56,254 nt of DNA. Source: Paramarasmius palmivorus. Its lineage: Eukaryota; Basidiomycota; Agaricomycetes; Agaricales; Marasmiaceae. The position numbers were made by a program, and so were the translations under genes. The notes below the pieces were generated by a model, which saw only the letters and a list, made by a program, of their open reading frames with translations, was not told the DNA's origin and searched no databases. Of this stretch, positions 31,208-42,543 are shown piece after piece (within the stretch, counting starts at the first letter, position 1; each line of letters opens with the position of its first letter). Location: positions 1 to 56,254 of the forward strand of contig JAYKXP010000224.1 of NCBI GenBank assembly GCA_037176845.1, in the 5' to 3' direction.

Positions 31208-34200
31208 TTACCCCCCTCCTAATGCCTATCGTCCGCGATAGGCTAGAACCTGCAATCCGTCCCTCCTCCCATTCTAGATCCGTGGACTGTCCTTCAGTCA
31301 GATTTTCCAGTTTGCGCCAGGGTAGTGAGCTGAAGACGGCTGCTGCAATCTTCTTTGGCGCATTGGGATGCTTTTGGTGGAATTCCTCTATCTTCTCACC
31401 CGCATTCTTGACGTTGGCTGCTGGTTCCCAACTGTCGTCTTCCTCTCCAAAGCCTTCCCATCGCACCAAATACTGCAACCCCCTTCGGTATATCCTGCTG
31501 TCCAGAATCTGCTCAACCTCAAACTCCTCTTCTCCTTCTACTTCTACTGCTTCAGGTGGTGGTGGTCGTAATCCATTGACATCATTGCCCTTCCAGGGTG
31601 AGAGCCGGTTGACGTGGAAGACATTGTGTACCTTCATAGCCGGAGGAAGCTTAAGCCGGTAGTCCAGTTCGCCAACCTTTTCAATGACTTCGTAGGGTCC
31701 TAGTTGCCGTGGTCCCAGCTTCTGGCTTGCCTGGTGGATTCTGATGTCTTTTGCTGACAGCCACACCTTGTCTCCTACTTCAAACACATGTGCCTTCTTC
31801 TTTCCTGCCTCGTATGTCTCTTTCATCCGCTCCTTGCCCATGCGCAATGCTGCTTCTGCCTCTTTGCGCACCTCCCTTAGGTTCTCTAGCCGGGTATTCA
31901 ATGCTGGGAATCGGGTTGGGCGTCCTACTGGGATGGTGAAGTCAGGTGTGTAGCCATACATGACTTCGAATGGGCTACGGTCGTGTGCTGTGTGGACTCG
32001 GGAGTTCAGTACAAACTCTGCTGTTGGGAGCCAGTCTGACCAGTCGTCCTGACGTTTATCCACGAATAGGCGTAAGAACCGTTCCACCTCTTGGTTGGCT
32101 CTTTCGGTCTGGCCATTGGCAGCAGGGTGGTAGGCAGTAGTTAGTCCTGGCTGTAGCCCTAGTCGCTTGTACAGAGCTCGGGTTACTTGTGCTGCAAATT
32201 GCGGACCTCGGTCAGATACGAACTTATGGGGAATCCCATGCAGACGAAAGATCTCCCGGTAATGAAGGTCGGCGACCCCTTTGGCATCAAGGGTAGTGGT
32301 GGTGGGGAGAATGTGGACTTGCTTGCTGTACAGGTCGATGTAGGTGATGATGGCATCGTAACCATTGCTGAGGGGGAGTCCTGTGATAAGATCAACTCCT
32401 ACTACACACCAAGGTCCTTCTGGCACTTCCATGGGTTGGAGCGTTGCGTCAGGATGAGCAGCTGGTTTGGTGCGTTGGCAGCGCTCACACCCTTGAACAT
32501 ACTTCTCTATGAAAGAGGACATGTTAGGCCACCAGTAGTAACGTTTCACCTGCTCTAGCGTCCCGTGTTTTCCCAGGTGCCCCGCTGTAGACGCATCATG
32601 GCACTGCTTTAGGATCTCCTTCCTCAAACCTTCATCTGCCGGAATGTACAGTTTCCCCTTATAGTACACCAGGCCGTCGTCTTCTTCCCACTCCACTAGA
32701 CCGTTGGCCAACTTCCTCGCCCCGTCCTTCTCCAGCGCCTCTACTGCCTGCAGTACCTCCGCTTCTCTCTCTACTCCCTTGCGTATTCTTTCCTCTAGGG
32801 CATCTCCTCCTACTCGCGCAGCTCCAATCTTCGCAAACATCTCTGGCTTCAGAACTACCTGCTCACGATTGTCCTCAGCATCCAACACCTGCAGCTCTGA
32901 GATTCGCGACAGGGGGTCTGCCTGAGTGTTCGTTTTGCCAGGTTTGTGTGTCAGACGGAAGTCAAACCGTGACAGCCAAAGCGCCCATCGGGCTTGACGA
33001 CGAGTCAGGTCCTGAGCTGTCCTCCAGTACTCCAGGTTTCGGTGGTCGGTGATTATCTCGAATGACTGAGGGAGTCCTTCCAAGTAGTGGCGCCAGTCCT
33101 CAAGGGCTCGGATGATGGCTAACATCTCACGGTCGTAGATCTCGTAGTTCCTCTCAGCTGGTGCCATGCTCTCTGATCGATATGCCACTGGGTGCCATAA
33201 TCCATCATCCTGCTGTTGAAGGATAACTCCGCCAGTAGCGTAGCCTGAGGCGTCCACTTCCACTCGGGTTGGCCGTTCCGGATCCCACATCACCAGTATT
33301 GGCTCCTCAGTGAAAGCCTTCTTCAGGGTATCAAAGGCTTCCTGATGTCGCCTTCCCCAGTCCCACCGTTGCTCTTTCTTGGTGAGGTCGTGCAGGGGTC
33401 GAGCGATCTTGGAGAAGTCCTTGATGAATCGTCGGTAGAAGTTGGCGAAGCCGATGAACCCGCGAAGCTCACGGAGGTTGCGGGGTGTGCTCCACTCTTT
33501 GACTGCTCGTACTTTGACTGGGTCCATGGTGACTTGGCCTTCCCGTATTACCATACCGAGATATTCCACCTGCTGTTGGTCGAATTCACACTTCTCTGGC
33601 CGAAGGTAGAGGTCGTACTCCTGAAGTCTTTTCAGCACTTCGTGGGTTGTGGCACGATGTTCCTCCATGGTCGCACTGTAGATGAGGATGTCATCCAGGT
33701 ATACCGCTACCTTGCCCTTGGCAATGAGGTCTGCGAAGATGGAATTCATGAGGGCCTGGAATGTTGCTGGGGAATTGGTGAGGCCAAAGAACATGACTTG
33801 TGGTTCGAACAGGCCTCGACTGGTGGTGAATGCTGCTTTCCACTCGTCTCCTTCCTTGATGCGCACGTTGTTGTATCCCCACCGAACATCCAGCTTGGTG
33901 AAGTACTTGGCACCTTTCAGGCGGTTGATGATGTCGGTAGCTAAAGGAAGGGGGTATCGATTCTTGACAGTGAATTCATTGAGCTTGCGGTAGTCCTGTA
34001 CGAACCGAAGTTTACCATCCTTCTTCTTGACAAAGAAGACTGGGGAGGCGAGGGGCGACTTGGATGGAACTATGTATCCCTTGCGCAGGTTTTCTTCCAG
34101 AAAGGCATCCAGCTCGGTTTGCTCATTGACCGACATGGGGTATACTTTGGATCGGATAGTCTCTGGGGCATCGGGCTTGAGGTCGATGGTGTGGTCCCAG

Positions 34201-34974
34201 GGTTTGTGCTCAGGCAGTCGATGGGACTCTTCCTCCGAAAACACCTTGCGGTATTGGTGGTACTCCTCAGGCACGATCTCCTCCATGCTCTTCTTCTCCT
34301 TCCTTTTCGACTCCTCAAACGCCAGCTCTGCTGCATACGTCACTCCTGCTGCCACCCATAGTTCGTCGCTCGCATGCTCCAACACCCCATCTTTCTGCCA
34401 CTGCCTACGCTGTCTTCTGTTGCCTTTGATCTGCTCCCACCGCTTTGTCTCCTCTATCTGGCACTCTTCTTCTTGCTCTTCCTCTATTTTGATTTTCATC
34501 ACGCCTTTAGCCCAGTCGATGGCAGGGTTCACCTTTCTCAGCCAAGGTAGCCCTAGCACCACGTCCTCGGGGCCCAGGTCAGTGATCAACAACTCTACTT
34601 CCTCCTCGTGCTCTCCGATCTTCATCCTCAATCTAGCAAACTCCTCAATACTCCCTGCACGATTCCGACTCCCATCGATATTGTAGAGTGGAATCTGCCT
34701 TCGCAGGCGGTATCTTTCAACACGTTGCTCTTCCACCCATCTTCTTCCGATGAACAGTCCAGTAGCTCCACTGTCAATCATGGCTACTACATCTCTTTCT
34801 CGATTGTGTCCTTTCAAGCGCGCGCGTATGTGAAAATGGTTTTCATTTTTGTCGACAACTGGGATAGATATTGTACATGATGAAACAGAATCATACGACG
34901 ACGGCGAGGTGGAGATAAAAGATGTATTTGGGGGTGTGACTCTTGTAGCCTTAGGAGACACCCCTTCTAAAAAC
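31203..34974 (-). CDS. pol: Chromovirus Pol: protease, RT, RNase H, integrase, chromodomain
   Basis: About 1,256 codons without a stop. Protease active site MIDSGATGLF near residue 63 and LGLPWL downstream; RT catalytic VAVYLDDILIYS; RNase H VDASGYATGG, YDREMLAI and ITDHRNLEYW; integrase zinc module GHLGKHGT ... CERCQRTK, acidic residues in VGVDLITGLP, VSDRGPQF and NGQTERANQ. A chromodomain ends the protein (EVEQILDSRIYRRG, YLVRWEGFGEEDDSWEP); in this clade it directs insertion to marked chromatin. No ATG exists at its start; the frame overlaps the gag end and is entered by -1 slippage. Confidence 0.95.
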
Positions 34975-34978
34975 GCTG
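34967..34978 (-). promoter_or_regulatory. Candidate -1 frameshift at the gag stop (CGT TTT TAG)
   Basis: Gag ends CAG CGT TTT TAG. A tRNA-Phe on TTT can slip back one base within the TTTTT run, reading TTA next and bypassing the stop; the -1 frame is exactly pol. It is not a full X XXY YYZ heptamer, so single-tRNA slippage before the stop is proposed. Confidence 0.5.
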
Positions 34979-36193
34979 CTCGGCACGAATGGTGGCAATC
35001 TGCATCTGAAGCTGCTCCATTTGCGCAATGAGCGCATCCAGACCCGTCGATGGTGCGGTCTGAGCTGGAGTTGGGGTTGTTGAGGCTGCAGCAGGTGGAG
35101 CCGGTAGCGCCTGTTCAGTGGTAGGTGTTTCAGTGGCGGCAACACGCTGTCCACTCGTCCCACGAGGTCTTCCTAGCCACCTGTTGAAACAGACTGCTTC
35201 CCGGTGTCCATTTCTGCGGCACCAGTTGCAGATCTCCCTCTCATGGCCCCCATCACGTTGCCGGTGCTCTGTTGAGCCACAGCCAAAGCACTTGCCATTC
35301 ATCAGGCGAAGCCAGTCTGCACGGGTACGGTTGGCGTCAATGTCCATGGCATTCGGGTCACGTGTTGGAAATGTTGGTGCTGGCGCAGCGGCAGGGAAAG
35401 GCGAGGTACGTGGGGGATTGGGGAGTTGGCAGTTGCTCCAGAAGGGTCGTGGACCTTGGGGCCTTGCTTGTGCTTCCAAACGCTTTTCAGCGTCGTACTG
35501 ACGGAAGTGGTTGTCAACCTCAATTGACGTCTGGACCAACTCGTCGAAGGTTTTGGTGCTCCTCCCAATGGCAAGGACCAGCCTATCACGGAACGCACGA
35601 CTGAGGTTATCGTAGAACCGGTCGCGGAGGTCCTCTGTGGAGTAGCCGGTGCGTCCCATGAGCTCTTTGAACTTGGCTGTGTATTCTGCCACCGTCATCT
35701 TGTCCTGGTGGAGAGCCTTGAGGCGGTGCTTGGCGTCCTCCTTTTCGTCTACGCTCTCGAAGCGGAGCTTGAAAGCTGCCTCGAACGTGGCCCAGTTGTT
35801 ATCAAATATGGGTCTTCCCAACGAGTACTCCTCCATGTAGGGAGTGGCCCAGAGAGCTGCATCCTTTACCATGAACGACAGTGCTGTACTAATCCACACC
35901 CGGTCGTTGCGGTAGTACTGGCCGTCTGCATCCTGGACGTTCATCTCCCTCTTGGAGTTCCATCCATAGACTGAGAATGCTGCGAGGAAGCGGCGAGCAT
36001 CAGCGCTGTCTCCATCTCCTGCGAACACCGCTGGCTTCTCAGAGCGGCTTCGCTGATCTGCTTTGGACGACATCTGGGTGGTGAGCAGGGCCACCGAGTC
36101 GGTGAGCGCCTTCTGGCTTGTAAGCAGTGCTTGTAGTAGGGTTTCATTCTGGGATTGTGCAGGAGGAGGAGGTGGAGGTACGTTATCAGACAT
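34967..36193 (-). CDS. gag: Chromovirus Gag with CCHC knuckles
   Basis: 408 residues from ATG 36191-36193. A proline-rich N-terminus leads into the retrotransposon Gag fold (DARRFLAAFSVYGW, EFKELMGRTGYS, FYDNLSRAFRDRL). Near residue 300 are CFGCGSTEHRQRDGGH and a canonical knuckle CNWCRRNGHREAVC. A Pro/Ala/Thr-rich linker ends in EQRF and TAG at 34967-34969. Forms the particle shell and binds element RNA (family knowledge). Confidence 0.9.
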   Translation of the reverse strand: MSDNVPPPPPPAQSQNETLLQALLTSQKALTDSVALLTTQMSSKADQRSRSEKPAVFAGDGDSADARRFLAAFSVYGWNSKREMNVQDADGQYYRNDRVWISTALSFMVKDAALWATPYMEEYSLGRPIFDNNWATFEAAFKLRFESVDEKEDAKHRLKALHQDKMTVAEYTAKFKELMGRTGYSTEDLRDRFYDNLSRAFRDRLVLAIGRSTKTFDELVQTSIEVDNHFRQYDAEKRLEAQARPQGPRPFWSNCQLPNPPRTSPFPAAAPAPTFPTRDPNAMDIDANRTRADWLRLMNGKCFGCGSTEHRQRDGGHEREICNWCRRNGHREAVCFNRWLGRPRGTSGQRVAATETPTTEQALPAPPAAASTTPTPAQTAPSTGLDALIAQMEQLQMQIATIRAEQRF

Positions 36194-36462
36194 GGCAGGA
36201 AATAAGCGGGGGTCTTTGTAGATGTCGTCGGCCCAGTCTAATGGATTGTGCAGTCGGTTTGGACAGGGGCTGGTGTCACAGTTCCACCAGTAGTCGTCGT
36301 CGCGGAGATGGTTGTCACGTTGGTTATCAGTGTTATAGGAGTGTGTGCAGGAGGAACAGTCAAAAGGAGGTGGGGGTGTAACGGTTGCTGTGTCTGCCAG
36401 GGTGTACCTTGAACGAGGTTGACGCTACCAGGTCAACGGCGTTCAATGAGATCTTGACCTAA

Positions 36463-36906
36463 TGTGAGGGCGAACCAACTACCTCCCTACGGATAGCGGT
36501 GCTGAACGATGATGATAAGGAAAAGGGGGTGATCCGGCGTAGGCACAAGGCTCTATACGACATTGAGCAGGCAGACACAAGTCAGATACTAGCCCAAATG
36601 ACCAAGTTAGCATAACTAAAGGAATAAAATACAAGATGACTTGCCTAGCCCAAATGACCAAGAGGTCAAGATGGGGAACTAGGCATCTACAGCTACGGTT
36701 TATATGTGAAGAGTCTGTCTCGGCGAGAATTGTACAAGTAAGCAATCAGAATGATACGGAAAGATGTAGAACAATGGAAGAATGATGTGGAATGTTCCGG
36801 TGGATGAGAGGCTGTACGTGATATAAGTGGAAAATGATAAGATGAAGATAAGAAAATAGATAAGGGGACTTAGAGAAATGAAAGGAAAAAGCTACGCTCC
36901 ATCACA
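36463..36906 (-). repeat. 5' LTR of the chromovirus
   Basis: 444 bp, with TTAGAGA extra relative to the 3' LTR. A standard primer-binding site directly inside was not evident; minus-strand TGGTAGCGTC occurs about 30 bases further in. Confidence 0.93.
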
Positions 36907-36911
36907 CCCAG

Positions 36912-37850
36912 GAATCGACTCTCTATCGATTTCAACCGTGTCGTTGACGACTATCCGTGTCAATTTTGACATGGTGTATCACCCAGTAACCGTTCTCACC
37001 AACTTTGTCAATCTTGAAATCTTGATTCTTCAAGTCTACAATTCTGCTCCCGCGATTTCCATGCACCCTGTTCCCAGCACGCGCATATCTCTCCCAATAC
37101 GTAAATTGATTCTTTCCGGTCATTGGCAACCCAAGGAGAGATTCCTCGACTCTGTTGCCTGTGACAATGTGGAAGAGGTTGATTTTGGGGAAGAAAGGAA
37201 GAACGACATTGGTCTGACTTCTATATCTCAATTCTTTTCCCAAACCGGACACGGTACAGCCTGCCTTACCTTATGCTTGCGTCCCTCGATAGAACCGCAA
37301 TGGAACAACTTGCGAATGACACTCAATTGCCTCCCTCAACTCTATTCCCTTTGTCTCAACTATCCTGGCGAAAACTCGTTAAACCTGTCTCAACCTGCAG
37401 TATTTTCGTCTCAATATCACTACCCCAGTTGCCTCTGTCGCAACATTCATTATCCAGGACATCTGTTCTACCGCCCTACACCACTTAACCTTGGCTGGTC
37501 CCATCCATTTCTACTACAGAATCTTTGACCACCTTATCTGTTCTTGTGACGGGCTCAAGAAATTGTCACTGGACATTAGGTCAACGTTCGACCTTGAGGA
37601 CCTTTTGCTGTGGCTCTGCAAGTCCCGCGTACCGCCTGCATTGCCAAATCTTACAAGATTGGATCTTACAGTGCAAAACGCGACCCCAGTACTGGCACAT
37701 CTGCTCCGTTGCCGCGATTCTCTGCCCAAGTTGAAAGACTTGTGGCTTTCGTCAGAGCTGGTTCACACCACAAGGATTCCAAAGCTCAAACAGGAGCGGG
37801 GTATAACCGTGCATTGGACTATGGTAGCCTTTACGACGCATGTTCAGTAG
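36912..37850 (+). pseudogene. Second F-box/LRR protein, 3' part
   Basis: Continues the frame of 30233-30770 (PPG-IDSLSISTVSLTT) with leucine-rich segments. Around 37381-37400 the frame shifts; AACCTG occurs twice ten bases apart (AACCTGTCTCAACCTG) and removing ten bases restores the LRR frame, so a 10 bp duplication-type insertion is likely. The shifted frame continues LSLDIRSTFDLEDLLLWL and LTRLDLTVQN to a TAG at 37848-37850. The gene is thus damaged twice. Confidence 0.7.
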
Positions 37851-37959
37851 ACCGTTCAGTAGACCGTTTCGTTCCATTACGCGCTTTTATACCTTCTTGT
37901 TGCAGATACAATACCAACTACCTAATACTGTTGTACCAAGCTATGCCAATACACAAAGT

Positions 37960-40899
37960 TTATCCGACTCTACGTGAAATCCGAAGCCCTCCCCACACGT
38001 CGTCGAATTCATACGACATCTCTCCCACGTCCGAGTCCTTTACTATAGCCCATTCCGCAGAATAACGACTCAACACAACATCTAGCTTTGCGGTTAGGGT
38101 TTTGACCGTCAACTCTGGAGTGATTCCAGCAATCCCCACGATCTTGTATCTTCTTCTTGCCTCCAACAGCACCCTAGCATCCCGTAAAAGCCACGATCGA
38201 TGGACTTCTTCCAGGGTCACCTCGTCTCCGCTTGAACTTGTTAATAGCAGATGGGCCGCAAACGATTTGAAAATACTTGCAATCGCCTCCCGGCTAGGTG
38301 AGAGAGTGGTTGTGTCAAGCTCCCGAAGATGTGCGGTTCGACCATACCCTTCTGGCACCAGAACTGACCATAGGCCAACCAGATTGGCTGCAGCCAGCAG
38401 TTGGAGCACGCCGTTCAAGGTCCCCAACATTGGCAGGTGACCGCTTACTCCAATCTCATCCATGAGTCTCCCCTGATCCTCTTCCCGCCCGTCCATGATT
38501 GCATACTGCAAGTTGTAGTATACTGCTGTTGTTGACCGATCCGTGATATATTTCAACCACAAACCGAAAAGTGAGGCGAAAATTTGTCGTGATTGTGGAT
38601 AGGTCCCATTGGTGACGTGCGTATTTGCCACTGCACTGTTGTAGATGGCCATGCGACTTTCTTCAATAGCTTTAGCGGAAAGTAGGCGAGAAGAATCCCA
38701 GATGCAATCTTTTGTGGCGATTACCACATACGGGGTATTGGGTGCTATAATTCTGGACATTGTGTCAGAACAGCACTAATGCAGTAGAGAATATATCTTA
38801 CACTCCGTCGCCTCTCTTCAAGTATACCAGCTTCCACCTCCAATTCTCGTCCATATTACCCATTCCGACAAAGGATGTCGCTTTTGAGAATCTTGGGTCA
38901 TTCTCGGAAGTGGCAATAGCAACGACTTGTGTTCCCACCACAACGCTCAACACCACAGCTAGACCATCTGGTACAATGCTCGCTCGTTGCACCCAATCGG
39001 CCGTTGAGACCTGTGATGATGACATACTGTCGGTAGGATATTGTTCGTTTTCTCTCATGGCATGCCATGAGATCCTATCGCTACCAAATTGCTTTGGTAT
39101 CCAAGCATCGTGATTTCCGGTGATATCGCCACATTCCAAGATCTTTCCCTCTTGGTTCAGGTGTTGTAGAATGTCCAACAAGGTGCCAGCAGCCCTTCCG
39201 CCCTCAAGACCCGCATCTTTTACCCGTGTCAATTCTGGCTGTACTTTCCAGAAACCGGGTGCTTACCTCTAAATATTCGTTCCTTATTGACATCCCCAAT
39301 TGAAGACAAGCCCCCCCTATCAACCCTATCTCTCCCCTCAACAATACGGTCCAGAATGACGACAGCCTTCTTGCTGTCGAAAGTGGCTTCTGGCATCTGA
39401 CAATATTCCACATACGTGAGAATATGTACCAATGAGTTATTGTCGTCTCCTCGAACGACAAAGTCTCCTCGCCAAATTGTTTCCATCTCCTGGCCATGAG
39501 ACTCCTATTCCGCCGCCGTCATTAGTCTCTCACAAAAACGGGAACAAACAACAACTCACATAGGGAAATGGCTGGTAGGTTATCGCAGCTCCATCTCTCG
39601 GGTCTTTGCACATTAATGTGCTTCCTTCAGTTCTGACCCACTGCCGGGAAACGTTACCCCTGTAATCTAGATTGGTAGTCACACGTACCATTGCAGGCTC
39701 ATGTACACTGGGAGTTGCTGGTGTTCCCGCTGGGGTCTAATCACCACGTCGTCAATATCAAACATTGCGATCAGAATATGACACATACCGCTCTCAAGTC
39801 CACAGTCTTTGGTCTTTTATTCTTTCTCTTCTCTCCGGTGGCCATTCCTGCAAAATTCAACCCCAGTAGCAGGCCGGTCCGTGTTCTTGTCGTTGGTAAC
39901 ACCTGTTCAGGCACTCTTTGGTCAGGTAGAGGTGATGGTGAAAAAGGTGGCGAAAAAGGGGGCGATGGAGGTGCTGTGGGTAACCGTTCCAGCGATTCCA
40001 ATCTCCTCTTTTCTGGCTAATAAGGGGGATTAGATTAGTCCCTATTTCCTACGGCAACACTTACCCTTCCATTGGCACCACCATGGTCGTATATCTCTGA
40101 ATGGCACATCAAAACCGCATTTCAAATTCAAAGTGAGTATCACCCACTTTGGAACAGAAATCTATCCATCATCTCTTCTCCAACCTCAACCTCGACGGCA
40201 ACAATCAGGTCCTCTGTTGCTAGACATACACCCATCTCCCTTCTTGCGACACTCCAGATACACCTCATTATTGCTCTTTCTACCTGGTGTAATCGCGATG
40301 ATTTCTGCTGTGGGGCGAAGCAAGCTGCCCACTGATTGATTTCAGCTTGGATTTGTCGCTCGATAGTACTCAGAACCCACCTGGATGATCCTAACATTTG
40401 ACTGCGGCCGCTTGAAGAGACTTGATGTTCCCAATGCTAGTATTGGGCTGACTGTAGCCAAGATGTAAAGTCCTGTCTTGAGGTTCGCCATTGACGTAGG
40501 AATCTGCACTCCGTTCCTCGAAAAAATTCTGTTGTCAGACTCACATAAGCAAACATTTACTTTTGATTGCCGTTACCACATACTCGGAATTTGTTTCCTG
40601 TATTTCCGATGCAGTGATTTGATCGGCTAGCTGCTCACTCTCTTTCAGTAACGTCGTCTTGTGCAAAACGTGGCACGTACATCAAACCAAAGCACCATGG
40701 CAATGGCACCAAATCCCACATTTTCTTGGACTTTCTGGACATCCCGAGAGGCTTTACAAGAAGCGACTTCTTCAGCGATACTCTTGAGCCTCTCCAGTGC
40801 ACTCTCCAGTTCTATTGATCCCGGAGTTGCAGTCAACTTTGGATCTTGAACAATTTGTTTAAGCTGCGATATTCGAGCGACCCAACCGTTCTTTGACAT
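37960..40899 (-). CDS. Multi-exon putative membrane protein, unrecognised
   Basis: The best start is ATG 40897-40899 (MSKNGWVARISQLKQ). Supported pieces in order: a coiled-coil N-terminus (about 70 residues, then GTACGT donor), a piece with MANLKTGLYILATVSPILALG (membrane-helix-like), a piece METIWRGDFVVRGDDNNS (39229-39486), one with CGDITGNHDAWIPKQFG and SIVPDGLAVVLSVVVG (38802-39230), and the last exon 37960-38752 starting IIAPNTPYVVIATKDCIW with NGVLQLLAAANLVGLW. The last junction (GTAAGA donor at 38801) is clear. The join near 39230 has only a 23-28 nt possible intron, so that part may be damaged. Family and function unknown; it is divergent from the next gene. Confidence 0.5.
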
Positions 40900-41515
40900 T
40901 GGCACAATCCCTGGCTATTGTGTTTTCTCAGTAAATATCCCAAAAGAAAAGACCAAAACCACACACGATTCCGTTCCAATGTGGAATTTTTATTGGCCTT
41001 GTCATCACCGTCAATGTCTCCATCGCCTCTCCCTCTGCCAAACAACTCGAAACGCGGTCTAAAAGTATTACTTCCAAGCAGTACCCTGCTGCTTTTTTCT
41101 CTTCTGTGCTATCCCCCCACGTTGTAGGATCTTTTCGGAATGTTGTATGGAGCTCGAGGATCCCTACTTGTATTCGTTTCCTCGTTGCTGTTGCAAATTT
41201 CTAATTGGATTCAGGTGAGCTTATCTGCCATTCGATCAACCGTAATTGAGGACTTACATAGAAAAATGGACTACAATCAGCGAGTACGCTTTCTGGAGGT
41301 TTTGATATGGGCAAACAAGCCAAAGAAGTGACCTCATCAAGGCTGCTTGTGTCTGTCGGACTGAAAGTTGAGAAGAGCATAACGGCGGTTGATAAAGAGG
41401 CGACCGCGGTGAAAAGAGGCGCATCGCACTTACATAAACGCCAACATCCTCCTTTCTCTACCACCACATCCACTGTCTCTTTCCACGACCCCTTCTTGAT
41501 TACTTTCTGCACTCT
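40900..41515. promoter_or_regulatory. Divergent intergenic interval
   Basis: 616 bp between two genes that start in opposite directions. No RNA gene, repeat or conserved signal was recognised; it must hold both promoters. Minus-strand open frames here have no supported splice context. Confidence 0.4.
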
Positions 41516-42446
41516 ATGGCTCCTCAAGCCAAAAAGAGAAAGTCGGACACTACGGACTCGGACCAAGACTCGTCGATAAAATCTGTTCTTGAAGCAATAA
41601 ACGGACTCTCTCGAAACATGGGTGCCAATTCGAACCCCGAGTCTATCCAGCAGCTGGCGGCTATCGCGGACATGAATCTAAAGGCTGCCGAGTCACTTGA
41701 GCGTAACACTCAGCTCAAGCTCCAACTCACACGAGAGCAGGCAGCACTCATCAATGCTGCCAGTGGTGAGTACATCGTTCTTTCCAATCGTTCATGCATA
41801 TGACTGTCTTGCAGAGCGGGGACTCCTACACCGACACCAAGATACAGATGGACTCGGAGTCGACCCCAAACATTCTGCGCCTCCCCCAAGTAAGTGGTCA
41901 TCTATTTGCTACTAATTGTGACATACGGCAGATTCTGATATCTTTAAAAGTCGTAATTGATCCCGCTCTTGAAAAAGAGAATCAGCCCCCTCCAAATCTT
42001 GCAGATGTGCCATGTAAGTCTTGTTAATTTGTTCCGACTACATGCATATAGTAACTGTTCAATTTGAAGCTTTCCCCACTTCCAACGTGTCTGCATTGTC
42101 TGCACCCCCTCCCGGAATGTCTGCATTGTCTGCACCGACTCCCGGAATGTCTGCATCCTCTGCACCAACTCCCGGAATGTCTTTGTCTCTAGTCAATCCC
42201 GCTTACGCCATGTATTCCCATCCTTTGACCTCTGATCAAGCACACATGCCGTTCTCTGCTTCAGTTTCTAGCCAGCCTCCTGCAGGCCCTGCCGCTTTAC
42301 CTTTGGTTTCGCCTTTCCCTCCTCCCTCACACAGCGTACAATATCAGCAGTACACCACATATGTTCATCTCAAGAATGCACAGTTTGCACAACAAAGAAT
42401 GATGCATCAGAACCAGCCCCATCCTAGCACATCCGCTCGTAATTAG
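41516..42446 (+). CDS. Small spliced protein with coiled coil and Pro/Ser repeats
   Basis: ATG 41516 (MAPQAKKRKSDTTDSDQDSS, a nuclear-signal-like start). Exon 1 ends at a GTGAGT donor after a helical Leu/Gln/Glu stretch (LERNTQLKLQLTREQAAL). Later introns have GTAAGT donors. The last exon encodes three copies of a 10-residue unit SALSAPxPGM (30 bp repeats at 42090-42119, 42120-42149, 42150-42179), then a Pro/Gln-rich tail to TAG 42444-42446. The middle exon frame is uncertain. Its 3' end is 98 bp from the convergent recombinase-like gene. Could be a DNA-binding accessory protein; unproven. Confidence 0.55.
42090..42179 (+). repeat. Three 30 bp tandem repeats
   Basis: Units begin TCTGCATTGTCTGCACC and end CCCGGAATG; the third is slightly diverged. 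They lie in coding sequence. Confidence 0.85.
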
Positions 42447-42543
42447 CCTCGCTCGTGTATAATACCAACGCTATACTGTTACATGTCTATAAAGTGCAAT
42501 TCCAATGTCTTTTGATACCTAACAGAAAACGCGGTGCAGAAAA

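Larger units (their letters stand above)
30771..36906 (-). mobile_element. Complete chromodomain Ty3/Gypsy element (chromovirus)
   Basis: LTRs at 30771-31207 (437 bp) and 36463-36906 (444 bp) run TGTGAGGGCG ... CCATCACA and differ by a 7 bp indel (near 31180/36872) plus at least one substitution. The 5 bp duplication CCCAG is at 30766-30770 and 36907-36911. The purine tract beside the 3' LTR reads GGAGGGGGGTAA on the minus strand. Gag and Pol are both intact and in -1 relation. The few LTR differences suggest a fairly recent insertion, probably still coding-competent. Confidence 0.94.

Noticed and set aside
33345..33944. A 199-codon plus-strand ORF opposite chromovirus pol
   Set aside because: Complement of a conserved RT frame; no independent evidence.
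36430..36462. Initiator-tRNA-Met primer site for the chromovirus (TGGTAGCG)
   Set aside because: It is about 30 bases inside the LTR edge rather than adjacent, and only partly matches; self-priming is also possible in this clade.
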